From: Rallus limicola
Taxonomy: Eukaryota > Chordata > Aves > Gruiformes > Rallidae
Direction of reading: 5' to 3'
DNA length: 64,000 nucleotides
Assembly: GCA_022605955.1 (NCBI GenBank)
Contig: JAKCOZ010000040.1
Location: 1,302,001 to 1,366,000 of the forward strand
This document shows, piece by piece, positions 45,648-57,705 of this stretch. The first letter of the stretch is position 1; every line of letters starts with the position of its first letter. Under the pieces are notes generated by a model, which worked only from the letters and a program-made list of their open reading frames with translations, did no database searches and had not been told where the DNA came from. The position numbers and the translations under genes were made by a program.

Positions 45648-46043
45648 GTTTCACAGGGCAGGCACCTGGGAGAGAAGCAGGGAGGAAGCAAAACATGGGC
45701 ATGGGTGAGGAGTAGCCTGGTACCACACCATGAGGGAGACAAAGAACATGAGGGATAGGAGGTGGATGCTGTGCAGAGATGTGTTGGGGCTTCTTGGCCT
45801 CACCCTGCCTGGGACCAAAATGAGCCACCAGCTATTATCCAGCTCTTCCTAGCTCTGTGTCCAGCAGTCAGCTCAGGCCCATCCCAGCTTCCCTCCGTGC
45901 CTAACCTTCTCCCCATTTCCCTCTCTCATGATGAGCAGCCCCAGAGTCATGCCCAGGACACAGCTGCTGTCAGCAGAGAAGTCCACATAGATGAGCCCTC
46001 CTTTTTAAGAAAGAAGAGAAAGGAGAAGGGTCTTCAGACTCAC

Positions 46044-46109
46044 CTGGGTCCCAAGCAGAAGGAGGCAAGAGAAGCGGGTGAGCAGGTGCCGAGTTGGGCT
46101 GGCTTTTAT
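46044..46109 (-). promoter_or_regulatory. Promoter TATA and exon 1, keratin at 45342
   Basis: The minus-strand ATAAAAG is at 46103-46109 and the donor is at 46044/46043. The flank 46110-46785 is type Y and ends abruptly at cacgctgaat. Confidence 0.75.
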
Positions 46110-46789
46110 CCTGGGCCTTTCCTGCCCCAGGCTGCCAGAAGCATCCCTTGGAGAGGGGATTCTTTTCTCACCTGCTCATCTTGAATGCAAAACAGCCCAG
46201 GGAATGCTCTGGGCTGTGCTCTGGCTTCCTGAACTGCATGTCCTGCCTTATGCCAGGCACATTCCCCAGTGAATTCCCCCCATTTTGTGGGACAGGATGA
46301 GAGGCCCAAGTATTTCTGGAGCAGAAAATGTCATTGTGGGCAGAGGATTCATTGCATGTGATGGGAGACTCCAACAGAGGTCACGCAAGAGCAAGAGCTG
46401 GCGCACACACACACACATAGACGTACACTAGGCCTCTCATCATCTGGAATGAACTGAGGAGACTCCAGACACCCAAACAGAAGCTGTCTGCACTGTCCAG
46501 GGCCACCACACAGGCCATGGGCTTAACAGAATCTTACTCTATTGTCCTCTGTGTCCAAAGGTTCAGTGATGCTGAGCAAAGACTTGTGCACCTGAGGAGA
46601 GCAGGAGATGCAGCTGATGAGAGTGAGGTGCCCAGCTCGAGGGTATTCACCGGCACAGAAGCCCTCTCTCTGCTGTCTGTCTTTCCTAGAGGACCCTGGA
46701 GACGGGCTTTAGACAGGGCACAGAAGTGCTTATAGGCTCTGGCAGGGCAGCCTGTGGCCTGACTTCTGATCCCACGCTGAATCTCTCTC

Positions 46790-47365
46790 TCCAGCACCCA
46801 GAGGGCCTCATTATTGGTTCACGTCCAGCTTTTCATCCATCTGTGTCACAGCATCACAGAAAGTCAGGAGTTGGAAGGGGCCTCGAAAGATCATCTAGTC
46901 CACTCCCAGTACCAGAGCAGAATCACCCAGACTAAATCGCACAGGAATGCATGCAGGTGGGTTTGGAATGTCTCAAGAGAAGACTCCCCAACCTGTCTGG
47001 TCAGTCTGTCCCAGGGCTCTGTCACCCTCACAGTGAAGAAGTTCCTTCTTCTATTCACATGGAACTTCCTCTGCTCCAGCCTGCACTCGCTGCCCCTTGT
47101 CCTATTGCTGCCATCACTGAGAAGAGCCCGGCTCCATCCTCCTGACTCTCACCCTTTACATATTTATAAGCAGTAATAAGATCACCCCTCAGTCTCCTCC
47201 AAGCTAAAGAGGCCCAGCTCCCTCAGCCTCTCCTCAAAAGGAAGGTGTTCCATGCCTGTAATCACCTTGCTGGCCCTGCACTGGACTCTTCCAAGGAGTT
47301 CCCTCTCCTTCTGGAACTGAGAGGTCCAGAACTGGACACAATATTCCAGGTGTGGTCTCACCAGG
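46790..47365 (-). repeat. LTR-A remnant fused to keratin flank, then CR1
   Basis: At about 46783 the type Y flank (cacgctgaatc) joins the last 50 bases of LTR-A (gaatctctctctcc). Most of the LTR is gone, and the two ends share GAATC. Minus CR1 follows to 47360. Confidence 0.65.
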
Positions 47366-48130
47366 TGTCATGATCCACAACCTAGACAAGTCTTAGTTTG
47401 GCAGCGGTTAAACCCCCTTGCATTCCAACAGAACCTCAGATCTGACTGGGAGGTTGGGGGTGGCTGGGCTTAACCCCTGAGTGACGTCCAATATCTAGGT
47501 GTTTTACCGTGATAAGTTCTCAATTAAATTCTCGGAGAACAGAATTAAGAGTCGAAAGGGAGTCAAGGTTAAGGTTGCTTTATTTGGTAGAAACGTGCAG
47601 GAAAAAGGGGAGGGGGAGAAAGGGTGGAAAAGAGAAAAAGAGAGAGAGAGATGGGTGTATCTACCACTACGAGGCTGCGGCGTTCCGTCCGATGGCAGCT
47701 CCGTGTCCGATGGAGCGATGTCAGGGCGTCTGATGGAAGGGGGCAGCATCCCCTGGTTTTTCCCTCCATGCCTTCCTCCTCCTTTGCTTCCCTCTTTATA
47801 TTCATCAGAAGCTTCCACCCTGCTCCTAGGCCTCAGGGTGGATGACAGTATGTCCCTTGTGTGAATGGCTCCTGAAGTTTTTTCCTCATGTGTGAATGGC
47901 TCCCAATGTTTCCTGATGTCTTCTCCTGATAGTGGAATGCTCTCCTGGTGTGTGAATGGCTCCTGATGTCTATCATTTGGGTAATCATTAGGTCTTTGGA
48001 AGACCAAGCCTGTGGTGGTGATGTAGTGTGTCAGGAATGAGGTTTGGTTGAGAGGAAAAAGAGGGGGGGGGGCAGGTGGAGGGGCAAGGTTCTGGTGACA
48101 ATTATTAAGGCCTATTTCCAGTAACTTACA
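47366..48130 (-). mobile_element. Solo LTR-B, 765 bp
   Basis: Same ends and the same CCAGG duplication (47361-47365, 48131-48135) as at 23345, in the same CR1 position, so the two are copies of one insertion. Confidence 0.85.
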
Positions 48131-48273
48131 CCAGGGCAGAGTAGAAGGGGAGAAGGACCTCGCTTGACCTACTAAGCACCCCCCTTCTAATAATACCCAG
48201 GAGGGTATTCTGGGAATGGGGGATGCTGAGAAGGTGGAGATATCTAATGCCTTCTTTGCTTTAGTCTTCCCTT
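48131..48273. repeat. CR1 head-to-head junction
   Basis: Minus CR1 to about 48200, plus CR1 beyond. It matches 24110-24252. Confidence 0.65.
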
Positions 48274-49023
48274 TGTGGAAAACACTGAATTATTGCTTTT
48301 GCAAACTGAACTTCTGTATGGTATATTCTTTTCCTGACTTGTGAATTAGGACTGCCTTGTCAGAAATACTTTGTAGGGAATTTAGGATTGTTAATATAGT
48401 TTTGCTGTTGGTTGTGTTAAAAGAGTTAGTGCAAAATCTCTCTCTCAAATAAGAGTTCAATTCAAATACACAGCTCTGCTAAAAGATAAAGAGGATCCTA
48501 GAAGGAGTTAAAAAGTGACAAAGACCATGGGTTGGAACCTAAGGAAATGTGGCTCGGCAAACAGGCCAACTGATAGTCTTGATACCATCTAAACAAAAAC
48601 CTGTATGAGCTTTTAAATTCCTTCAACCCTAGGCCCATGACAGTTACCAGGAAAGTTAAGATAAAATCAAGTACCTGCCAGGAAGCGATTATCCCAAGAC
48701 AAAAGAGATGTTAAAAGCTCATGCATACTAATTTTCCTCACCAATGGGAAGCAAGAATTTGCCAGACGTGCAGTATGTATTACATTATGTCATGAATGGG
48801 GGTACTTGGGTTTAGCCAGTAAACTTTTGAAATTGTTAATCTCTAGTTAACCAGTGGGAGGGATTTTGGACTGGGAAATGGAATAAAAATGCTAAGTATT
48901 TTGACCAAAAGGGTGCCTACTTTTGGGTTACCCACTCTTGCAAGAACGTGTAATAAATTAATTACTGCTTCACTAAGGTGCCTACCTGGAGTCCTTTTTA
49001 GGACCCTTTTCGCATTTCTAACA
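48274..49023 (+). mobile_element. Solo LTR-C, 750 bp
   Basis: Same length and same CCTT duplication (48270-48273, 49024-49027) as at 24253. Confidence 0.85.
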
Positions 49024-49165
49024 CCTTCAGAGATTCCCCCTTGGGAATCTCCCTGACTACTGGCAGTGGTCAGCATGGATTCACCAAGGGTAGATCCTGC
49101 TCGACCAATCTCACAGCCTTCTATGATGTTGCACTGGCTGTGCAACTGAAAGGGAGAGCAGTGGA
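49024..49165 (+). repeat. CR1 LINE fragment before V5
   Basis: SGQHGFTKGRSCSTNLTAFYD, ending at gtggatcccc. Confidence 0.75.
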
Positions 49166-49289
49166 TCCCCGGCGCAGGGATCAGCCCCGGGGCGGAGCTG
49201 GCGGCAGTGGGGCCTTGAGGAGGGAGAGAGAGGAGGTGGTGGAGAGGAGGTGCTGCGGCCAGAGGCAGCAGAGAGCCGGGGCTGGAGGG

Positions 49290-50118
49290 ATGCGGCGGGG
49301 CTGGGGCGCAGGGCTGGCGGGGCTGGCCGCGGTGCTGCTGGGTGCGTGCGTGGGGCTGCCGGGGCTGGTGCCGGGGCTGAGCCTGGGCTGGCCCCGCAGG
49401 TCTCTCGGGCTTCTTCATAGACCTCTGTCCCTGAAATACATTCCAACACATCCCTTCCTCTGCTATCGTACCGCAACCTCACCAAAACCCACTGCTTTCT
49501 TCTTGGTACCATTCTGCTTGTTTCCTTCTTTTCTTGTGTGGTTTTCTAGCAATGTGTGAAGCCCTTGCTTCCCACGACCCTGATTTCTTTCTTTCCTTTA
49601 TCTTCATTTTCAGTGCCTCTGCCTTCATCCCATCATTCACACATTCCTGTCTCCAGCTGCTTTTATTCCTGGGCACTTTCTTGTTCCCGCCCAGGCTGGA
49701 AACCCTTCTCCTCCTCATCTGGTCATGGTGCCGGTGCTTGTGTGGGATTTGCTCTGGCAAACACCAGGCCGGGCTGGGCAGAAAGCAGTTTCTGAGGTTT
49801 TTCCTTCTCTTTCTCCTTCCTGGCAGTAGCTGTGGGCAGAGCCCAGGTGCAGCAGGAGCCGTCGGCAGAGACCACCGAGGGCATCGCCATCACCATCAAC
49901 TGCTCGCACCCCAACAGAAAGACATACGACTACATCTTCTGGTACCGTCAGCTGCCGGGCCGAGGCCCCGAGTTCCTTGTGAGCACACTCAAAGAGCCCA
50001 AGGATCTGAAGAAGCCGTTGGGGAAGCTGTGGGTGTCGTCAGACCGACGGTCCAGCAGCCTGCTGCTGTCCCGGCCCCGGCGCAGGGACGCGGCGGTGTA
50101 TTACTGCGCCGTGGGAGA
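49290..50118 (+). CDS. TCR alpha/delta-like V segment, intact (V5, type A)
   Basis: Leader 49290-49341, intron 49342-49826, V exon 49827-50118. Nearly the same V domain as V2 (SAETTEG, NRKTYDY, STLKEPKDL), but with KLWVSSD instead of KLQVSSD and DAAVYYCAVGD. Both cysteines are present and there is no stop. After the signal its flank switches to the V3-like downstream sequence (ctcccgctgcggcctctc), unlike V2 and V4. Confidence 0.82.
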
Positions 50119-50157
50119 CACGGGGAGAGGAGCCGGGGCTGCGGCCGGGCACGAACC
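50119..50157 (+). promoter_or_regulatory. V recombination signal, 23-bp spacer (V5)
   Basis: CACGGGG at 50119-50125, 23-base spacer, GCACGAACC at 50149-50157. Confidence 0.7.
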
Positions 50158-50454
50158 GCTGCGGGCGGGGCCGGGCGTGTGTGTCGGGGTCGGGGGCACA
50201 GCCCCGGCCGGGCCCAACAGGGGGCGCTCCCGCTGCGGCCTCTCAGGCTCAGGCGCTGCCCTCAGGCCTCCCCCACAGCCTCTGCAGCCTCCGCAGGCCC
50301 GGGACCTTCGGGGATCTGGAGGCTCTTTAACAACTGTAATTAGTCTCCCTACAGACCCTCCTTGTGGCAAAGGTGTGGAGTCCCGAGGCCGCCTGTCTGC
50401 AGCAGGGGATGTGTGTCAGGTGCCCTGGGCTGGCAGAGGGACAAGAACTCTCCA

Positions 50455-50880
50455 GAGCTGGGTGCAGTACTCCCGGTGGGGTCTCACCAGAGCAGAGTAG
50501 AAGGAGAGAATGGCTTCTCTCCATCTGTTGGCCACACTTTTTGTGATGCAGCTTAGGAGGTAATTTTCCTTCTCAGCTGCAAGTGCCCATCACTGGCTCA
50601 TGTCCAGCTTTTCATCCATGTGTGTCACAGCATCACAGAAAGTCAGGAGTTGGAAGGGGCCTCGAAAGATCATCTAGTCCACTCCCAGTGCCAGACCACA
50701 CTGCCTGAGTGTAGCTATGCTGGGGGAGATGGTGTCAAATACATTAGATATTATGAAGAAATTCTTCCCTTAGAGGGTGGTGAGTCAGTGGAACAGGTTG
50801 CTCAGAGAAGCTGTGGATGCCCCCTCTATGGCAGTGTGCAAGGCCAGGTTGGATGGGGCTTTGGGCAATGTGGACGCTTG
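50455..50880. repeat. CR1 mosaic
   Basis: Same arrangement as 33135-33560. The spacer 50880-51350 that follows matches 33561-34036 and holds no gene. Confidence 0.7.
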
Positions 50881-51350
50881 GAGGGTGTCCCTGCTAATGG
50901 AGGCAAGGCTGAACTTGTGCCAGGGAGTGCGGGGGGACCAAGGCTGGGCAACACCCCTGCCCAGGACCCGGGGCCCTTCCCCCGCCCCACCAGGCCCAGC
51001 TCTGGCAGCACCCTACATGCCCACAGTTCCTCCCTTGAGGGCAGCACTCACCAGGATTCCTGTTCAAATGACATGCTGCATGTGCAAGGGGGATTTCTGA
51101 GCAGAAATGCAGCAAGGCAAAGACAGATGGTCATTGGCTGTGGAGTAAGTAGGCTTGACTTCCTCCCCTTCAAGAGGCAGTGCCTGGAAGAAGACTTGCT
51201 GCAGTGTGTCCCAGCCTCCAATAGCTCAAGCAGTGATGAATGGCCCCCTTCTGCCCCCACCTAATTTCCCCCAGAGCCGTGGCTTTCTCTCTCCACAGTC
51301 AGGACACAGATGGAAAGAGCAGCACAAGGACACGGGCAGGGCTGCAGCAG

Positions 51351-51595
51351 TTTATTGAAGAGTCTAAAGGGCGCCATGAGGTCACTCTGAGTGGAGGCCC
51401 CAGTGCAGGAGTAGCCAAGAATCTGTTTCCCCTTTCCCAGTGCAGAGTTCCCACAGGACATCTGTCAACCTGCCCAGCAAAGGGAGACAGGCCAGCAGGT
51501 CCCTCCAGGCTGGTTTGTGGGGTCCTCAGAGCAGGATTGGAGGGGAGCAGAAGAGAAGAACAGAGATGAAAAGGCTGAGGTCACTGCCAGCAGCT
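51351..51595 (-). other. Shortened 3' UTR of the keratin at 51596
   Basis: AATAAA on the minus strand is at 51351-51356. Compared with 34037-34448 it lacks 167 bases (counterpart 34261-34427). The deleted segment is bounded by the direct repeat CTGAGG, of which one copy remains. Confidence 0.75.
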
Positions 51596-51901
51596 TTAGC
51601 AGGGGGGGCATCTGCTGCCACAGTAGCGGCTGGTGATGCAGGAGAGGTCAAAGCCCCCAGAGGTGATGGGCACTCCATCACAGCTGAGGATGCTGCCAAC
51701 AGCAGCGGAGGTGGAGGAGCCCACAAGGGTGTTCTGCGGGAAGGAGCTGAGGATGGGTCCGGGCAGGGTCACCACCACAGCAGGGGGCTCGATGACCACC
51801 GTGGAGTTCTGGCACTGCCTGACACAGGGCTCATTGCAGCTGTTGGCCAGCGGGGTTGGGCCGCAGGGCTGGCAGGGCAGGCACTGGTTGTAGCAGGACA
51901 T
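51596..51901 (-). CDS. Feather beta-keratin (type Y)
   Basis: 101 residues with the same protein as at 45342. The intron is 51920-52297. The coding region is intact despite the 3' UTR deletion. Confidence 0.94.
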   Translation of the reverse strand: MSCYNQCLPCQPCGPTPLANSCNEPCVRQCQNSTVVIEPPAVVVTLPGPILSSFPQNTLVGSSTSAAVGSILSCDGVPITSGGFDLSCITSRYCGSRCPPC

Positions 51902-52297
51902 GTTTCACAGGGCAGGCACCTGGGAGAGAAGCAGGGAGGAAGCAAAACATGGGCATGGGTGAGGAGTAGCCTGGCACCACAGCATGAGGGAGACAAAGAA
52001 CATGAGGGCCAGGAGGTGGATGCTGTGCAGAGATGTGTTGGGGCTTCTTGGCCTCATCCTGCCTGGGACCAAAATGAGCCACCTGCTGTTATCCAGCTCT
52101 TCCTAGCTCTGTGTCCAGCAGTCAGCTCAGGCCCATCCCAGCTTCCCTCCGTGCCTAACCTTCTCCCCATTTCCCTCTCTCATGATGAGCAGCCCCAGAG
52201 TCATGCCCAGGACACAGCTGCTGTCAGCAGAGAAGTCCACATAGATGAGCCCTCCGTTTTAAGAAAGAAGAGAAAGGAGAAGGGTCTTCAGACTCAC

Positions 52298-52363
52298 CTG
52301 GGTCCCAAGCAGAAGGAGGCAAGAGAAGCGGGTGAGCAGGTGCCGAGTTGGGCTGGCTTTTAT
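52298..52363 (-). promoter_or_regulatory. Promoter TATA and exon 1, keratin at 51596
   Basis: The minus-strand ATAAAAG is at 52357-52363 and the donor is at 52298/52297. The flank 52364-53080 is type Y and holds no gene. Confidence 0.75.
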
Positions 52364-53084
52364 CCTGGGCCTTTCCTGCCCCAGGCTGCCAGAAGCATCC
52401 CTTGGAGAGGGGATTCTTTTCTCACCTGCTCATCTTGAATGCAAAACAGCCCAGGGAATGCTCTGGGCTGTGCTCTGGCTTCCTGAACTGCATGTCCTGC
52501 CTTATGCCAGGCACATTCCCCAGTGAATTCCCCCCATTTTGTGGGACAGGATGAGAGGCCCAAGTATTTCCGGAGCAGAAAATGTTATTGTGGGCAGAGG
52601 ATTCATTGTATGTGATGGGAGACTCCAACAGAGGTCACGCAAGAGCAAGAGCTGGCGCACACACACACATAGACGTACACTAGGCCTCTCATCATCTGGA
52701 ATGAACTGAGGAGACTCCAGACACCCAAACAGAAGCTGTCTGCACTGTCCAGGGCCACCACACAGGCCATGGGCTTAACAGAATCTTACTCTATTGTCCT
52801 CTGTGTCCAAAGGTTCAGTGATGCTGAGCAAAGACTTGTGCACCTGAGGAGAGCAGGAGATGCAGCTGATGAGAGTGAGGTGCCCAGCTCGAGGGTATTC
52901 ACCGGCACAGAAGCCCTCTCTCTGCTGTCTGTCTTTCCTAGAGGACCCTGGAGACGGGCTTTAGACAGGGCACAGAAGTGCTTATAGGCTCTGGGAGGGC
53001 AGCCTGTGGCCTGACTTCTGATCCCACGCTGAATCAAGCCATGCAGAGGTGACCAGATATGCAGGGCCTGCTGGGAGCTCATTC

Positions 53085-54184
53085 CTCACAAGCTGCTTTC
53101 CTTCCCTAGATCTTAACACTTCTACTCCCCCCACCCCTCCCTTCTTCACAAACTTGACTTTAATCATCAATTCGCTCCCTTCTTCCTCCCATTAGCACAG
53201 GGAGGGGCAGAGACTGGGGAATGGGTCCATTCCTCCCACGTTGTTTTCCTTCTTAGCTGTGGGGGACATTCCACACAGACACCCTTCCTCTGCGGCACCG
53301 TGGGGTCCCACCTATGGGAGACAGTCCTCCACGAACTTCTGCAGTGTGAGTCCTCTCTATCGGGGAGTGATCTCCTCACCACGGGCCTCAGAAGGGCTCC
53401 CTTCCATCGGGTGCTGACCTTTGGCCACAGACTGCTCCATTCTGGTTCCCCCCAGAGTCACAATTTCCCCAGCAAACGTGCTGAGGCCTGGATCAATGTC
53501 TTCACAGGCTGTAGAGGGTCTCTGCTCCCCGTCCTTATCCATGGGCTGCAAGGGAACACCCACTCTACCATGGTGTTCTCCACGGGCTGCAGGAGAATCT
53601 CTCTCTCCAGCACCCAGAGGGCCTCATTATTGGTTCACGTCCAGCTTTTCATCCATCTGTGTCACAGCATCACAGAAAGTCAGGAGTTGGAAGGGGCCTC
53701 AAAAGATCATCTAGTCCACTCCCAGTGCCAGAGCAGAATCACCCAGACTAAATCGCACAGGAATGCATGCAGGTGGGTTTGGAATGTCTCAAGAGAAGAA
53801 GACTCCCCAACCTGTCTGGTCAGTCTGTCCCAGGGCTCTGTCACCCTCACAGTGAAGAAGTTCCTTCTTCTATTCACATGGAACTTCCTCTGCTCCAGCC
53901 TGCACTCGCTGCCCCTTGTCCTATTGCTGCCATCACTGAGAAGAGCCCGGCTCCATCCTCCTGACTCTCACCCTTTACATATTTATAAGCAGTAATAAGA
54001 TCACCCCTCAGTCTTCTCCAAGCTGAAGAGGCCCAGCTCCCTCAGCCTCTCCTCACAAGGAAGGTGTTTCATGCCCGTAATCACCTTGCTGGCCCTGCAC
54101 TGGACTCTTCCAAGGAGTTCCCTCTCCTTCTGGAACTGAGAGGTCCAGAACTGGACACAATATTCCAGGTGTGGTCTCACCAGG
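53085..54184 (-). repeat. LTR-A fragment followed by minus CR1
   Basis: LTR-A runs from about 53085 to 53645, joined to the keratin flank at gggagctcat|tcctcacaag. Minus CR1 runs from about 53664 to 54184. Confidence 0.65.
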
Positions 54185-54952
54185 TGTCATGATCCACAAC
54201 CTAGACAAGTCTTAGTTTGGCAGCGGTTAAACCCCCTTGCATTCCAACAGAACCTCAGATCTGACTGGGAGGTTGGGGGTGGCTGGGCTTAACCCCTGAG
54301 TGACGTCCAATATCTAGGTGTTTTACCGTGATAAGTTCTCAATTAAATTCTCGGAGAACAGAATTAAGAGTCGAAAGGGAGTCAAGGTTAAGGTTGCTTT
54401 ATTTGGTAGAAACGTGCAGGAAAAAGGGGAGGGGGAGAAAGGGTGGAAAAGAGAAAAAGAGAGAGAGAGATGGGTGTATCTACCACTACGAGGCTGCGGC
54501 GTTCCGTCCGATGGCAGCTCCGTGTCCGATGGAGCGATGTCAGGGCGTCTGATGGAAGGGGGCAGCATCCCCTGGTTTTTCCCTCCATGCCTTCCTCCTC
54601 CTTTGCTTCCCTCTTTATATTCATCAGAAGCTTCCACCCTGCTCCTAGGCCTCAGGGTGGATGACAGTATGTCCCTTGTGTGAATGGCTCCTGAAGTTTT
54701 TTCCTCATGTGTGAATGGCTCCCAATGTTTCCTGATGTCTTCTCCTGATAGTGGAATGCTCTCCTGGTGTGTGAATGGCTCCTGATGTCTATCATTTGGG
54801 TAATCATTAGGTCTTTGGAAGACCAAGCCTGTGGTGGTGATGTAGTGTGTCAGGAATGAGGTTTGGTTGAGAGGAAAAAGGGGGGGGGGGGGAGCAGGTG
54901 GAGGGGCAAGGTTCTGGTGACAATTATTAAGGCATATTTCCAGTACCTTACA
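54185..54952 (-). mobile_element. Solo LTR-B, 768 bp
   Basis: Flanking CCAGG at 54180-54184 and 54953-54957. It is three bases longer than the other copies, which fits a longer G-run (about 54880-54893). Confidence 0.85.
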
Positions 54953-55225
54953 CCAGGGCAGAGTAGAAGGGGAGAAGGACCTCTCTTGACCTACTAAGCA
55001 CCCCCCTTCTAATAATACCCAGGGGGGTATTCTGGGAATGGGGGATGCTGAGAAGGTGGAGATATCCAATGCCTTCTTTGCTTTAGTCTTCCCTTCAGAG
55101 ATTCCAGCCTTGGGAATCTCGCTGACTACTGGCAGTGGTCAGCATGGATTCAGTGATGGGAGATCGTGCTCGATCAATGTTACAGCCTTCTATGATAGAA
55201 CCACTGGCTGTGTAACTGAAGGGAG
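54953..55225. repeat. CR1 head-to-head pair with empty LTR-C site
   Basis: The CR1 sequence reads straight through gtcttcccttcagagattcc at about 55087-55106, the site occupied by LTR-C in the units at 24253 and 48274. Confidence 0.75.
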
Positions 55226-55373
55226 AGCAGTGGATCCCCGGCGCAGGGCTCAGCCCCGGGGCAGAGCTGGCAGCAGTGGGGCCGGCAGCAGCGGGGCCTT
55301 GAGGAGGGAGAGAGAGGAAGTGGAGGAGAGGAGGGGCTGCGGCCAGAGGCAGCAGAGAGCCGGGGCTGGCGGG

Positions 55374-56132
55374 ATGCCCGGGGCTGGGGTGCAGGGCTGG
55401 CGGGGCTGGCCGCGGTGCTGCTGGGTGCGTGCGTGGGGCTGCCGGAGCTGGTGCATGTTCTGAGCCTGGGCTGGCCCCGCAGGTCTCTCGGGCTTCTTCA
55501 TAGACCTCTGCCCTGAAATACATTCCAACACATCCCTTCCTCTGCTATCGTCCCGCAACCCCACCAAAACCCACTGCTTTCTTCTTGGTACCATTCTGCT
55601 TGTTTCCTTCTTTTCTTGTGTGGTTTTCTAGTAATGTGTGAAGCCCTTGCTTCCCACGTCCCTGATTTCTTTCTTTTTTTTATCCTCCATTTCAGTGCCT
55701 CTGCCTTCATCCCATCATTCACACATTCCTCTCTCCAGCAGCTATTATTCCTGGGTACTTTCTTGTTCCTGCCCAGGCTGGAAACCCTTCTCCTCCTCAT
55801 CTGGTCATGGTGCTGGTGCTTGTGCGGGATTTGCTCTGGCAAACACCAGGCCGGGCTGGGCAGAAAGCAGTTTCTGAGGTTTTTCCTTCTCTTTCTCCTT
55901 CCTGGCAGCGGCTGTGGGCAGAGCCCAGGTGCAGCAGGAGCCGTCGGCAGCGACCACCGAGGGCATCGCCATCAACATCACTTGCTCACATCCCAATATA
56001 AAGAACACCGACTACATCTACTGGTACCGTCAGCTGCCGGGCCGAGGTCCCACATTTCTCATGTTGGTTAACAAAGGTTCCACGGAGCTGGCAGACCCCC
56101 CTGGGAAGCTGTGGGTATCGTCAGACCGACGG
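55374..56132 (+). pseudogene. Hybrid TCR V pseudogene (V6)
   Basis: The leader exon 55374-55424 is one base shorter than the others (atgcccgggg for atgcggcgggg), which shifts the frame. The intron is 55425-55908 and of type A. The V exon from 55909 is of the V7 kind (INITCSHPNIKN, DYIYWYRQ, LMLVNKGSTELADPPGKL). It stops at SSDRR (56132) and joins sequence normally found beyond the RSS (gctgggccgggcgtgtg). The second cysteine and the signal are gone. It is either a recombinant between type A and V7-like segments or the product of gene conversion. Confidence 0.8.
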
Positions 56133-57420
56133 GCTGGGCCGGGCGTGTGTGTCGGGGTCGGGGGCACAGCCCCGGCCGGGCCCAACAGGGGGCGCTGCTG
56201 CTCGTGCCTGGCTCGCTCCCCGCTCCCCGGGCAGCCTGAGACGGGCCGTGCAAGGCCGGGGGGCAGCAGCATGTGTCCCACAGGGCTCTCCTGCTTCCCC
56301 AGAAAGGGCTCAGAGCCTGCGGGGTGACGTGGCACCCTCTGGCCTGTCCGGAACGGCCTGCCAGCCTTGTGTCTGCAAGGGATCGCAGAGGGCACAGGTT
56401 CCCTTCCAGCCCAGCTCAGGCTGCTTCTGCTCTGGCCTCTGTCCCCCCTTCCCAAGGATGCTGAGCTCTTTTTGCCAGGCACAGGGACAGTTTCAGGTCC
56501 TTCCTGTGAGGCACAGAGATTTCAGGGATCACTTGATGAACTCAAATGCTTCCAAGGGATGCTCAGTGTAGGGGCTGTCTCATCGTAGCTTGGCTCCCTT
56601 GTACAAACACTCAGCAGCTCCCAGCCAGTGTTTTCCCCTCCCAAGGACATCCACAGACATCTCAACCCCAGGTTGTCACTAGCACCAGCAGGCCCCTCGG
56701 GCATTTCAATTAGACAATGATGAATTGTGCAACTTAGAAACTATCACACTCAGGAATTACCAGACAGGCCCAAATGCCCTCCAGCTGCCCAATCTAGGGA
56801 AATATTCTGAAGGCCAGAGCAGTAGAACTGTTGCTGTGCCAGTTCAACTGCTGTTCCCCCAGGTCAATGCCCCGCTCAAGCAGCATCAGCCTCAGCACAT
56901 TCTTGACAAGTGTGGTAAGATGGGGTTTGTCTGTGTTCCTGACCCCTTCTACCTGGTGCCCCTGGAGCAGTGGACATGCTCTGCTGTCCCTTGACGACCA
57001 GCTGCCTGGGAAGGAAGGGAAATCAACAGGAGTGATGGGATGGCAGACTGAAGGCATCAGGGAGGAATCTGGCTGGCAGAGAAAGAGGCACCACCATGCA
57101 CATGGCAAATGAGCCCAGGAATATTGTCCTGACAGCACTGTTAGTGCTGCAAGAGGGTAAAACCCTCCCAGCAGAAGCAACACCTGTGTGAAGCAATGAG
57201 CAACCATCAGAGAGACTTGGGGGGAGCAAGATAAAGGGATGTGCCATGTCCTCTGAAATGGCAGTCCTTGGGCATCTGGACAAGAAGCACAAGAGCAGTG
57301 TGCATTTCCTGAACTACTTTGCCACAATCGAGCCCATGGAATGACCCAGGGGCCCAGCAATGGCCTTCAAAGTGCTCCATCAGCACTGGAGCTGGGCCTT
57401 CTGCTTCTGCTGACGTGTTT
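56133..57420. other. Unique DNA upstream of the plus-strand keratin
   Basis: To about 56470 it is the usual V downstream flank. From 56470 on it is not repeated in the window. No gene, RNA or known repeat was recognised. Confidence 0.4.
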
Positions 57421-57705
57421 CTGGCCCGATAATCCTGGGGCCTCTCATCCCGGTACTCACAGAAGCCTTCAGATGGGAAAGCACGTGGCATAAGCCAGGA
57501 AATGACAAGGCAGCAGTGCAGGAAACCAGGAAACAGCCCATGCCATTACCTGGGATGGTTTGCATTTGACTGGAGCTGTTCAGAACATTATTACTTCTGC
57601 AAAGGGTGCCTGCGGGCCTGAGGCAGTGCAGGACTCCTATAAAAGGCAGCCCAATTGTCTGCTCTCACCTTGCCTTCTATCTCCTTCTTTCTCCTTGGGA
57701 ATCAG
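57421..57705 (+). promoter_or_regulatory. Promoter and non-coding exon 1 of the plus-strand keratin
   Basis: TATAAAA at 57638-57644. Exon 1 (start inferred near 57668) ends at 57705 in CAG|GTGAGT. The upstream block shares pieces with the minus keratin promoters, for example gcctctcatcc, ggcataagcc, acagcccatgcc and tggtttgcatttga, which marks these as candidate conserved regulatory sites. Confidence 0.75.
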
